This document shows, one piece after another, positions 55,511-64,000 of a stretch of DNA of 64,000 nt. The translations under genes and the position numbers were made by a program. This DNA is from Pseudooceanicola sp. (GTDB lineage Bacteria > Pseudomonadota > Alphaproteobacteria > Rhodobacterales > Rhodobacteraceae): contig NZ_JARGNH010000001.1 in the NCBI RefSeq assembly GCF_029213205.1, positions 248,001-312,000 of the forward strand, in the 5' to 3' direction. Within the stretch, counting starts at the first letter, position 1, and each line of letters opens with the position of its first letter. The notes below the pieces were generated by a model. The model made no database searches. It was given only the letters and a program-made list of their open reading frames with translations, and was not told the DNA's origin.

Positions 55511-56887
55511 TCAGCCTCCGGATCTGGTCGGGTTCAGCGCGGCAACTTCTGACAGTTTCGCCCGCACCGCCCATTCGGGACCAAAGCCATAGCGCGCCCA
55601 GCCGAGGCTGTCACGGCGGATCGCACGAGCTTGTGAAACCCGACCGGACATTTCCAGCGCTTCGGCCTGCAACATCTGGATCGAGGCGAGCAGCGCGGCA
55701 TTCTCATGGCTTCGGGCCAGCTCGGCCTGACCGTTGAGCAAATGCAGTGCTTCGTCGCCCTGACCGCGGGCGATGGCATGGGCAGCCAGCTGGGCGCGGA
55801 CAAAGGCGCGGTGGATTCGGGTTTGCGGGGTGCGGGAATAGATCGCATCAGCGCTGCGGTAATGCGCCAGGGCGGAATCGGGGTCGCTGGCCTGGATCAG
55901 GCGGCCAAAGGCGTAATGAGCAAAGGCCCGGCGGTGATCGCTCCAGCCCTGCCTTGTGGCGATTTTCAGCGCGGTCGAGGCGGCGTTCAGCCGCCCTGCC
56001 GGTGAGGCTCCGGGGCCGAGGGCGGATTGAATCGCCTCGATCCAGGCGCGCGGGGTTTCATTCAGCGGGTTTGACGGGCGGTGTTCGCCGCCCGGATTCA
56101 GCCGCGCAAGGAGTGCTGGCAGGCGGGCTGCAACCTGATCGCGGGTCATGCCACTGCGCAGTTCCGGCGCATAGAAGGCGCGCAGGATCAGCATGTCAAA
56201 GGCGGTCAGCACGGTGTGGATATTGTCATCGTTGAACACCGATGAATCCAGCCGGTAGAGGTCGTTGAGCGGCCCCAGGGCCTGCGCCAATTCCTCGTGC
56301 AGGCAATCGCGCATTTCCTGCGGGCTGACGTCATTGGGGATAAAGATCGCGATCTTGCTGCGGGTGGTCAGGCTGGCCCAGGAGACCGAGGCCCGGCGCC
56401 GGACACCGGCATATTCGTTCAAGCTTGCCACATTGGGCACCACGAAACAGGCGGCCTGGGGCAGGTAGCGCCGGATCTGGTCGCCGGTGACGGCCTGAAT
56501 GGTGATCCCGGCGGCGCCACTGCTGCGCGCGATGTCGAGCCCGGCCTCGCTGCGCATCCGTTTCAGCACCCGGTCCAGTTCGGTGGCCATGCCTGAGGGC
56601 AGGTTGCCGGTGATTCGCACCCGGATCGGGCCTTCGAATCGGGTCAGAACCGGCAGCTCGCGCCCGCTTTCCAGGCGGAATGCCAGGTCAAGGAAATCGC
56701 GGGCGATATCGGCGTTGCTGGCGTTGATCTGGCCGCGGCCGCCACGCGATTCGGCGAACAGCTTCATCGGCGGCATCCGCTGGCCGGTGGGCGCGGTGGC
56801 GGCACGCGACAGCGCGTCGTCGTTGCGCGGCAGCGGCTGACAGGCGGCGAGGACCATCAACAGGCCAAAGGCGGTGCTGAGTCTCAT
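55511..56887 (-). CDS. DUF2927 lipoprotein
   Basis: A 458-residue predicted lipoprotein: MRLSTAFGLLMVLAAC ends in a lipobox, so the Cys at 16 would be acylated. The middle (about 60-250) matches DUF2927 as I know it from Rhodobacterales, with CFVVPNVASLNEY and DCLHEELAQALGPLNDLY, the latter resembling a metalloprotease-like helix without a full HExxH. The C-terminal part (about 290-450) has tetratricopeptide-like helices (HYRSADAIYSRTP). Its start overlaps the stop of the acetyltransferase gene. The function is unknown; it is part of the MoxR/VWA cluster. Confidence 0.83.
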   Translation of the reverse strand: MRLSTAFGLLMVLAACQPLPRNDDALSRAATAPTGQRMPPMKLFAESRGGRGQINASNADIARDFLDLAFRLESGRELPVLTRFEGPIRVRITGNLPSGMATELDRVLKRMRSEAGLDIARSSGAAGITIQAVTGDQIRRYLPQAACFVVPNVASLNEYAGVRRRASVSWASLTTRSKIAIFIPNDVSPQEMRDCLHEELAQALGPLNDLYRLDSSVFNDDNIHTVLTAFDMLILRAFYAPELRSGMTRDQVAARLPALLARLNPGGEHRPSNPLNETPRAWIEAIQSALGPGASPAGRLNAASTALKIATRQGWSDHRRAFAHYAFGRLIQASDPDSALAHYRSADAIYSRTPQTRIHRAFVRAQLAAHAIARGQGDEALHLLNGQAELARSHENAALLASIQMLQAEALEMSGRVSQARAIRRDSLGWARYGFGPEWAVRAKLSEVAALNPTRSGG

Positions 56888-57342
56888 CCAGCAGGCCGCT
56901 GGTATTTGATGAAATCGGTTTTCTGCGCGATCCGGTCATAGAGGCGGCGGGCGGTGGTGTTGTCCTCTTGCGTCATCCAATAGACCGATGGCGCCCCGGC
57001 CGCATCGGCACGGGCATAAACCGCCTCGATCAGCGCCCGGCCAACGCCGGTGCCCCGGGATTCCGGCAGCGCATAGAGGTCCTGAAGGTAGCAGACATTT
57101 TCCAGCTTCCAGCCATGGCGGTGGAATAGGTAATGCACCAGGCCCACCGGTTTTCCATCAAGAACCGCCAGCAAGCCGTTGTAATCCTGAGGGTCATCGC
57201 CCAGCAGCCGGGCAAAATAGACATCACGCACCGCATCGGTGGTGCTGGTCTTGTAGAAGTCCAGGTAGAGGTCCCAAAGCCGCGCCCATTCGGCGCGGTC
57301 TGAGTGCGTGATCGGGCGCACGATCAGGGTCTGACCCGCCAT
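56884..57342 (-). CDS. GNAT-family N-acetyltransferase
   Basis: A 152-residue acetyltransferase. The acetyl-CoA motif is LQDLYALPESRGTGVGRALI, with Q/RxxGxG/A in its usual place, and VYWMTQEDNTTARRLYDRIA forms the C-terminal strand-helix typical of GNAT. The target is unknown. It overlaps the DUF2927 gene by four bases and lies 104 bases downstream of the MoxR gene. Confidence 0.88.
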   Translation of the reverse strand: MAGQTLIVRPITHSDRAEWARLWDLYLDFYKTSTTDAVRDVYFARLLGDDPQDYNGLLAVLDGKPVGLVHYLFHRHGWKLENVCYLQDLYALPESRGTGVGRALIEAVYARADAAGAPSVYWMTQEDNTTARRLYDRIAQKTDFIKYQRPAG

Positions 57343-57446
57343 TCTCTACCTCATCGCTGCACTACATTCGGACAGGGCGCCATCTCAGCGCCTTGCCCGC
57401 CCTGACCCTGCCGGGGTTTTCCGGCAGGATTAAGGCGATGCCAATA

Positions 57447-58286
57447 CTATCGTTGGCCCCGGGCCATGAAGGCAAGCCGTTCGAACAGATGCACGTCCTG
57501 TTCGTTCTTCAGCAGCGCGCCATGCAGCTTGGGCAGGGCGTTGGCGCCGTCGCGTTTCAGATCCTCCGGGGTCAGATCCTCGGCCAGCAGCAGCTTCAGC
57601 CAATCCAGCACTTCCGAGGTCGAGGGCTTTTTCTTTAGCCCCGAGGTCTCGCGCAGTTCAAAGAACTGGGTGAGGGCGGTGGTCAGCAACTGTTCCTTGA
57701 TCCCGGGATGGTGGACGGCGACGATCTGTTTCATCGTCTCCATGTCGGGGAAGCGGATGTAGTGAAAGAAGCAGCGGCGCAGGAAGGCGTCCGGCAGTTC
57801 CTTTTCGTTGTTCGAGGTGATGATCACGATCGGGCGAACCTTGGCGGTCACGGTTTCGCCGGTCTCGTAGACGTGGAATTCCATCCGGTCGAGCTCTTGC
57901 AGCAGGTCGTTGGGGAATTCGATATCGGCCTTGTCGACCTCGTCGATCAGCAGCACCACCTTGTTGTCAGCGGTGAAGGCATGCCAGAGCTTGCCCTTCT
58001 TGATATAGTTGGAAACGTCATGCACCCGTTCGTCGCCCAGCTGGCTGTCGCGCAGGCGTGAAACGGCGTCATATTCATACAGGCCCTGCTGCGCCTTGGT
58101 GGTCGATTTGATGTTCCATTCGATCATCTCGAGTCCCAGGGCGCTGGCGACTTGCCGTGCCAGTTCGGTCTTGCCGGTGCCGGGTTCGCCCTTGACCAGC
58201 AACGGACGTTCCAGCGTCACGGCGGCGTTGACAGCCACGGTCAGATCGTCAGTGGCGACGTAGTCCTTGGTTCCCTTGAATTTCAT
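57447..58286 (-). CDS. MoxR-type AAA+ ATPase
   Basis: A 279-residue MoxR-family AAA+ protein. Walker A is VKGEPGTGKTELA, Walker B VVLLIDEVDKADIEFPND, sensor 1 IVIITSNNEKELPDAFLRR with the arginine finger. The family works with VWA proteins as a chaperone that remodels client complexes. I chose ATG 58286, which gives MKFKGTKDYVATDDL; the upstream extension is not conserved. It heads the cluster with GNAT, DUF2927, the small membrane gene and the CoxE-like VWA gene. Confidence 0.92.
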   Translation of the reverse strand: MKFKGTKDYVATDDLTVAVNAAVTLERPLLVKGEPGTGKTELARQVASALGLEMIEWNIKSTTKAQQGLYEYDAVSRLRDSQLGDERVHDVSNYIKKGKLWHAFTADNKVVLLIDEVDKADIEFPNDLLQELDRMEFHVYETGETVTAKVRPIVIITSNNEKELPDAFLRRCFFHYIRFPDMETMKQIVAVHHPGIKEQLLTTALTQFFELRETSGLKKKPSTSEVLDWLKLLLAEDLTPEDLKRDGANALPKLHGALLKNEQDVHLFERLAFMARGQR

Positions 58287-58573
58287 ATTGCGTGTATTCC
58301 CTATCTGCCTTGGGTCGCTTCGCGATGCCCGATCTCCTGTCCCGGCAGAGACTAAGGCGCTTCTCCGGGGGCCGCAATCATTCACTTGCCGGTCGGCAGG
58401 TTCCGATAGGCGGGCGCAGCCTGGTTCTGCTGCGCGATCCGATGGTTAATCGTTTCCGCTTTGTGTAGTGACAAGGCTTACTTAAAGGAGTAAATCCCTG
58501 ATCAAAGGGGTGGCCAGCTGACCGTCGGTGCGCCAAAATCGACGGCTCGGCCATATTTCAAGGAGCCTTGTTG

Positions 58574-58996
58574 ATGAAAGCTGAAGCCTTTCTTTCCGAC
58601 GATTATCAACCCGCCGAGAACGAACCTTTCATGAACGAGCGGCAACTCGAATATTTTCGTCGAAAACTCTTGGGCTGGCGCGATGACTTGCTGGCCGATT
58701 CACGCGACACCATCGAAGGGCTGCAGGACGGCACCCGCAACATTCCCGATGTTGCCGACCGCGCCAGCGAAGAAACCGACAGGTCGCTGGAATTGCGCAC
58801 CCGTGACCGGCAGCGCAAACTGGTGACCAAGATCGACGCCGCCCTGCGCCGGATCGAAGAGGGCGAATATGGCTATTGCGAAGTGACCGGTGAGCCGATC
58901 AGCCTGAAACGCCTGGACGCCCGCCCGATCGCCACCATGAGCCTTGAGGCGCAGGAGCGTCACGAGCGCCGTGAGAAGGTACATCGCGACGATTGA
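58574..58996 (+). CDS. dksA: DksA-family transcription regulator, single-Cys type
   Basis: A 140-residue RNA polymerase secondary-channel protein that works with ppGpp. It has the coiled-coil part with the tip region ADRASEETDRSLELRTRDRQ, and a C-terminal globular domain. The zinc finger of Escherichia coli DksA (four Cys) is reduced to one Cys: GYCEVTGEPISLKRLDARP, then no further Cys. Cys-poor DksA proteins are known from alphaproteobacteria and do not need zinc. I chose ATG 58574, with AAGGAG eight bases upstream; TTG codons just before are alternatives. Confidence 0.92.
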   Translation: MKAEAFLSDDYQPAENEPFMNERQLEYFRRKLLGWRDDLLADSRDTIEGLQDGTRNIPDVADRASEETDRSLELRTRDRQRKLVTKIDAALRRIEEGEYGYCEVTGEPISLKRLDARPIATMSLEAQERHERREKVHRDD

Positions 58997-59107
58997 GGCG
59001 CGATGCCGCCCGAGGGGCGGTGACCCCGCGGGGATTGGTGGCAAGAGATTTCAGAAATCATACGCGCCGGGCTTTCGCTGCGGCGCGTTTTCGTGTCTGC
59101 ACGCTGC

Positions 59108-60301
59108 ATGGATTTGAAGCAACTCAACATTGTCGTCCTGGGGGCGGGCATCGGCGGTCTGGCGGTGGCCCGGGCGCTGGCGTTGCGCGGTGCCACGGTC
59201 ACGGTGCTGGAACAGGCGCATGAGATCACCGAGGTCGGCGCCGGATTGCAGATTTCACCGAACGGCCTCGCGGTGCTGCGCGGGCTCGGGCTGGAGTCGG
59301 CGTTGATGGCAACGGCGCCGGTGCGGGCGCGGGCGGTTTGCCTGCATGATTTCAGCGGCGCCGACGTGCTGCGGTTGGATCTGGACCGGCACGGGCGCGA
59401 CCAGCCGCATCTCTGCGTGCACCGCGCCGATCTGATCGCGGTGCTGGCGGCGGGTGCCCGCGCTGCCGGGGTGCAGATCCGGCTGCTGCAAAAGGTAAAA
59501 ACCGTGCACCCCGGTGCGGTGCCGGAGGTCGAAACCAGCTCTGGTGCCCGGCTGCGGGCGGATCTGGTGATTGGCGCCGATGGGCTGCATTCCAGGCTGC
59601 GCGCGGTGCTGGCACCAAAGCTGCGGCCGGTGTTCACCGGGCAGGTCGCCTGGCGCGCGGTGCTGCACGAGCCGACGGACCCGCTGCCCGAGGTGCGCCT
59701 CTACATGGGACCGCATCGTCATCTGGTGACCTACCCGCTGCGCGGCGGCGGGCAGCGCAATATCGTTGCGGTCGAGGAAACCAAGGCCTGGACCGAAGAG
59801 CGCTGGTCGCAGGTCGGCGACCCGGAGGTGCTGAGCCGTCGCTTTGCCGATTTCGGCCCCGAGGTGCAGCGGCTGCTGGGGCGGGTCGGACCGGTGCATC
59901 GCTGGGGCCTGTTCCGGCATCCGGTGGTTGATCGCTGGCACGGACCCGGGGTGGCGCTGCTCGGTGATGCGGCCCATCCGACCCTGCCGTTCATGGCCCA
60001 GGGCGCCTGCCTGGCGCTGGAGGATGCCTGGGTGCTGGCCGACGCTCTGGCGCAGGCGGACGGGCGCGACGCGGGGCTGGCTGCCTATCAGGCCGCCCGT
60101 CGTGACCGGGCCCGGCGGGTGGTCGCGGTGGCCTCGCGCAATGCCTGGAAATACCATCTGTCGCTGCCACCGCTGCGCGCCGCCGCCCATGCGGCGCTGC
60201 GCCTGGGCGGGCGGCTGGCCCCGGCGGCGATGCTGCATCAGTTTGACTGGATCTATCGCCATGACGTGACCGGCGGTGTGGTGCTGGCGGACGCGGTGTA
60301 G
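59108..60301 (+). CDS. FAD-dependent aromatic-ring monooxygenase-like protein
   Basis: A 397-residue group A flavoprotein hydroxylase. The N-terminal GxGxxG is GAGIGGLAVARALALRG, the DG motif is IGADGLHSRLR, and the GD motif is ALLGDAAHPTLPFMAQGACL. It resembles salicylate 1-hydroxylases and 3-hydroxybenzoate 6-hydroxylases, which hydroxylate aromatic acids with NAD(P)H; the true substrate is unknown. I chose ATG 59108; an upstream GTG adds five residues. It converges on mnmA with repeat copy 3 between them. Confidence 0.88.
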   Translation: MDLKQLNIVVLGAGIGGLAVARALALRGATVTVLEQAHEITEVGAGLQISPNGLAVLRGLGLESALMATAPVRARAVCLHDFSGADVLRLDLDRHGRDQPHLCVHRADLIAVLAAGARAAGVQIRLLQKVKTVHPGAVPEVETSSGARLRADLVIGADGLHSRLRAVLAPKLRPVFTGQVAWRAVLHEPTDPLPEVRLYMGPHRHLVTYPLRGGGQRNIVAVEETKAWTEERWSQVGDPEVLSRRFADFGPEVQRLLGRVGPVHRWGLFRHPVVDRWHGPGVALLGDAAHPTLPFMAQGACLALEDAWVLADALAQADGRDAGLAAYQAARRDRARRVVAVASRNAWKYHLSLPPLRAAAHAALRLGGRLAPAAMLHQFDWIYRHDVTGGVVLADAV

Positions 60302-60304
60302 GGC

Positions 60305-60364
60305 GCGCTGCCCCCGCCGGGCCTGCGGCCCGACTCCCCCGGAATATTTCTGGCAAGATGAAGC
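60305..60364 (-). repeat. Dispersed post-gene element, copy 3 (divergent)
   Basis: Contains CGGGCC-TGC-GGCCCG (60318-60332), then CCCCCGGAATATTTCTGG and GATGAAGC. It keeps the outline of copies 1 and 2 with sequence differences, and again begins 27-28 bases after a minus-strand stop (mnmA). Here it also follows a convergent plus-strand gene, so it may terminate both. Confidence 0.65.
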
Positions 60365-60391
60365 GGTGGCGCGCGGGGACGGGCGGCGGGC

Positions 60392-61534
60392 TTAGCCCTT
60401 GTGGATCCAGCCTCCGCCGAGAACCCGGCTGCCGGTGGTTTCATAGAACACACAGGCCTGACCGGGCGCGACGCCCTCTTCGGGGGTCAGCAGCTCGACC
60501 TCGGCGGTGGTGGCGGAGAGCGGGCGCAGGATCGCCTCGCGCGGCGGGCGGGTCGAGCGGACCTTGACCGAGATATGGCGCTCAGCGACATCATCAAAGC
60601 CGCCGTCGCCCAGCCAGTTGACCTCGCGCAGCGGCACCCTGCGGGTGGCCAGCATCGCCTTGGGTCCGACGATCACCCGGCGGTTGTCGACATCGAGCCC
60701 GACCACATAGAGCGGGTCGCTGAGACCGCCGATACCAAGGCCGCGACGCTGGCCGATGGTGTAATGGATGACCCCGTCATGTTGACCAAGGACCTGGCCA
60801 TCTTGATCGACGATCTCGCCCGGATCGGCGGCGCCGGGGCGCAATTTCTCAATCACCGCAGCGTAATTGCCGTTGGGCACGAAACAGATATCCTGGCTGT
60901 CGGGCTTGTCCGCCACCGCCAGCCCGTATTTCGCCGCAAGTTTCCGGGTTTCGTGTTTCGAGGCGAGATGGCCGAGCGGAAACCGCAGAAATTCCAGCTG
61001 TTCCGGAGTGGTCGAAAACAGAAAATAGCTTTGATCGCGATTGGCGTCGGTGGCGCAATGCAACTGCGCGCCATTGGCGCCCAGCTTGCGCTGGATATAA
61101 TGACCGGTGGCCATGCAATCGGCGTCAAGGTCGCGCGCGGTTTGCAGCAGATCCTTGAATTTCACCCGCTCATTGCACCGAATGCAGGGCACCGGTGTCG
61201 CCCCGGCCAGGTAGCTGTCGGCGAATTCGTCGATCACCGCATCCCGGAAAATGTTTTCGTAATCCAGTACATAATGCGGAAACCCCATCTCTTCGGCGAC
61301 CCGGCGGGCGTCATGGATATCGATCCCGGCACAGCAGGCCCCCTTTTTCGCCAGCGCCGCACCATGATCATAAAGCTGCAAAGTGACACCGACGACATCA
61401 TAGCCTTCTTCGGCCAGCATCGCCGCCACCACCGAGCTGTCGACCCCGCCGGACATCGCCACCACCACGCGGGTTTCCGCCGGGCTTTTTGCAAAGCCAA
61501 GTGAATTCAAGTGCTTGCTGTGATCTAGGGCCAT
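60392..61534 (-). CDS. mnmA: tRNA 2-thiouridylase MnmA
   Basis: A 380-residue enzyme that installs the 2-thio group on wobble uridine of tRNA-Lys, -Glu and -Gln. The PP-loop is [20 protein letters not shown], the first catalytic Cys lies in [14 protein letters not shown], the second in SQDICFVP, and GDYAA-like [10 protein letters not shown] and [12 protein letters not shown] follow. I chose ATG 61534; the upstream extension to 61696 is not conserved. It is divergent from sciP-ctrA, an arrangement common in Rhodobacterales. Confidence 0.96.
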   Translation of the reverse strand: MALDHSKHLNSLGFAKSPAETRVVVAMSGGVDSSVVAAMLAEEGYDVVGVTLQLYDHGAALAKKGACCAGIDIHDARRVAEEMGFPHYVLDYENIFRDAVIDEFADSYLAGATPVPCIRCNERVKFKDLLQTARDLDADCMATGHYIQRKLGANGAQLHCATDANRDQSYFLFSTTPEQLEFLRFPLGHLASKHETRKLAAKYGLAVADKPDSQDICFVPNGNYAAVIEKLRPGAADPGEIVDQDGQVLGQHDGVIHYTIGQRRGLGIGGLSDPLYVVGLDVDNRRVIVGPKAMLATRRVPLREVNWLGDGGFDDVAERHISVKVRSTRPPREAILRPLSATTAEVELLTPEEGVAPGQACVFYETTGSRVLGGGWIHKG

Positions 61535-61711
61535 GGTCGTTCCGATTTTTCTGGGCGGGTCATCCGGCGATCTGTTGCGCAAGTCCCCGAAAATATAGGA
61601 AAATTCGAGACACAAACAAGCCGGCGTTTCACCACCCGTTAAGCCCGTATGGCGAGGTTTGCGCGACTTTCGCAGCATTTGTGCAGCACGCCGCAAAACG
61701 GGATGACGGCC

Positions 61712-62002
61712 ATGTATCTTAAGAAGGTTGCCGGGCCAAGGGCCGTGACGCTTGCCGATGGGTCAATAATGACCCGCGCTGACCTGCCGTCGGCCGAAAC
61801 CTGTCGTTGGGTGGCCTCGCGCAAGCTGGCGGTGGTGCGCGGCGTGGTCTACGGGCTGATCAGCCGCGAAGAGGCGCTGAAACGCTATCGTTTGACGCCC
61901 GAGGAATTCACCGAATGGGTGACCGCGGTGACCGAACATGGCGAAGAGGCGTTAAAGGCGACCAGCATTCAGAAATTCCGCGGTGGTCCCGGCATTGGTT
62001 AA
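61712..62002 (+). CDS. sciP: DUF1153 protein, SciP-like CtrA regulator
   Basis: A 96-residue helix-turn-helix protein of the DUF1153 family. In Caulobacter its relative SciP blocks activation of CtrA-dependent genes. [37 protein letters not shown] and [20 protein letters not shown] are the conserved segments. It lies 118 bases upstream of ctrA on the same strand. The start is uncertain: ATG 61703 gives three extra residues (MTA) and ATG 61712 gives MYLKKV. Confidence 0.9.
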   Translation: MYLKKVAGPRAVTLADGSIMTRADLPSAETCRWVASRKLAVVRGVVYGLISREEALKRYRLTPEEFTEWVTAVTEHGEEALKATSIQKFRGGPGIG

Positions 62003-62032
62003 CATCCCGAAATGGCGATTTACAGAAAATAT

Positions 62033-62072
62033 CGCACAATTGTGCGGGCGGGGGTAACATTACGTTAACCAT
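62033..62072 (+). promoter_or_regulatory. Palindrome and CtrA-type half-site upstream of ctrA
   Basis: CGCACAATTGTGCG (62033-62046) is a perfect 14-bp palindrome. TTAACCAT (62065-62072) matches the half-site used by CtrA proteins. Both lie in the 118-base gap between sciP and ctrA and could control ctrA transcription, including autoregulation. The promoter itself is not clear. Confidence 0.55.
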
Positions 62073-62120
62073 TTGGGACCACCTTCGCTTAGCATGATTG
62101 CGAGCTGTGGAGGAACCGGT

Positions 62121-62837
62121 ATGCGTGTTTTGTTGGTAGAAGACGATCCGACGACGTCAAAAAGCATTGAATTGATGCTGACCCATGCCAATCTCAACGT
62201 CTACACCACCGATCTGGGGGAGGAGGGGATCGACCTCGCCAAACTCTATGATTACGATTTGATCCTGCTCGACCTCGGGCTGCCGGATATGAATGGCCAT
62301 GATGTGCTGCGCCAATTGCGGATGGCCAAGGTGGAAACGCCGATCCTGATCCTGTCGGGGGCCGATGACACCCAGAACAAGATCAAGGGATTTGGGTTTG
62401 GCGCCGATGACTACATGACAAAACCGTTCCATCGTGAGGAATTGGTGGCCCGGATTCATGCAATTATTCGCCGTTCAAAGGGCCATGCGCAGTCGATCAT
62501 CAACACCGGCAAGGTCTCGGTCAATCTGGACGCCAAGACGGTGGATGTCACGGGGAAACCGGTGCATCTGACCGGCAAGGAATACCAGATGCTGGAACTG
62601 CTGAGCCTGCGCAAGGGCACCACCCTGACCAAGGAAATGTTCCTCAACCACCTCTATGGCGGCATGGATGAGCCGGAGTTGAAGATCATTGACGTGTTCA
62701 TCTGCAAACTGCGCAAGAAGCTGTCGACCGCCACCGGTGGCAACAATTACATCGAAACGGTCTGGGGGCGCGGCTATGTGCTGCGCGATCCGCAACCCGA
62801 CGAGATCGACGATCAGCGCATCGCGCTTGGCGCCTGA
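62121..62837 (+). CDS. ctrA: Cell-cycle/motility response regulator CtrA
   Basis: A 238-residue OmpR-type regulator. The receiver starts [20 protein letters not shown], with phospho-Asp in [13 protein letters not shown] and Lys in [11 protein letters not shown]; the DNA-binding domain includes [20 protein letters not shown] and [14 protein letters not shown]. In Rhodobacterales CtrA is not essential and controls motility, chemotaxis and gene-transfer-agent genes, so it may relate to the che cluster in this window. GGAGG precedes the ATG by seven bases. The C-terminus is ALGA, without the double Ala that marks the Caulobacter protein for ClpXP. Confidence 0.96.
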   Translation: MRVLLVEDDPTTSKSIELMLTHANLNVYTTDLGEEGIDLAKLYDYDLILLDLGLPDMNGHDVLRQLRMAKVETPILILSGADDTQNKIKGFGFGADDYMTKPFHREELVARIHAIIRRSKGHAQSIINTGKVSVNLDAKTVDVTGKPVHLTGKEYQMLELLSLRKGTTLTKEMFLNHLYGGMDEPELKIIDVFICKLRKKLSTATGGNNYIETVWGRGYVLRDPQPDEIDDQRIALGA

Positions 62838-62892
62838 CCCTAACGGGCGCGAATTGTGGCAGTGAACCTGCGAGGGGCGGGTGTGCGGCTGA

Positions 62893-64000
<1,108 letters not shown>

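Noticed and set aside
61999-62005. TTAACAT at the sciP stop as a full CtrA box
   Set aside because: Only a half-site, partly formed by the stop codon, with no second TTAA at the required spacing.

Overview
This window is high-GC DNA typical of an alphaproteobacterium of the order Rhodobacterales (Roseobacter/Paracoccus-like). The indicators are a sciP-ctrA pair next to mnmA and ligA, a permuted two-piece tmRNA, a single-cysteine DksA, a MoxR/DUF2927/VWA cluster, and a dispersed post-gene element of a style I associate with this order. I see no rRNA, tRNA, insertion sequence, prophage or CRISPR array. The right end is ordinary core chromosome; the left third is more accessory.

Layout. 1-1300: 3' end of an Uup-like ABC-F gene. 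1382-14122: a CoA-based catabolic and uptake region with a CaiB CoA-transferase, two acyl-CoA dehydrogenases, an enoyl-CoA hydratase, a DctPQM TRAP transporter, a metallo-hydrolase, a glutathione transferase, a FAH-family enzyme and a fused double CaiB protein. Together they look like import, CoA activation, beta-oxidation-like steps and final cleavage of an unknown acid. 14163-18060: a hybrid histidine kinase, a small exported molybdopterin-fold protein and a divergent LuxR-type regulator. 18278-24735: a chemotaxis cluster without receptors. cheB, cheR, cheW, cheA, cheY and a STAS gene look intact, but cheD, a second cheY and a CheT-like gene between them carry stops, frameshifts, a small duplication and an apparent fusion of two convergent 3' ends.

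24889-28384: two unrelated isocitrate dehydrogenases in tandem (dimeric type and monomeric type). 28528-33196: an overlapping MFS/K+-channel/DsbA-like operon and a divergent acyl-CoA ligase/XRE-cupin regulator pair. 33197-33690: a 494-bp gap I cannot explain. 33691-35998: sspB, a chromate transporter gene with a probable frameshift, and ssrA (tmRNA) encoding the tag ANNNRAPMALAA. SspB and tmRNA act in the same ribosome-rescue/ClpXP route.

36187-47892: tyrS, anmK, a VOC protein, an ArsR-permease pair, a radical SAM protein, the zwf-pgl-pgi operon, small conserved proteins and eno. 47995-54042: EamA transporter, Fur/Mur regulator, guaA, a flavin oxidoreductase, an M48 protease and a DedA protein. 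54158-58286: a MoxR ATPase/VWA chaperone-type cluster that includes a 55-residue membrane protein. 58574-64000: dksA, an FAD monooxygenase, mnmA, sciP, ctrA and the 5' part of ligA.

The points most worth checking are the localised decay of the che cluster, the uncharacterised catabolic cluster, the kinase/Moco-protein/LuxR module, the intergenic element found three times after minus-strand genes, the tmRNA/SspB neighbourhood and the unexplained 494-bp gap.
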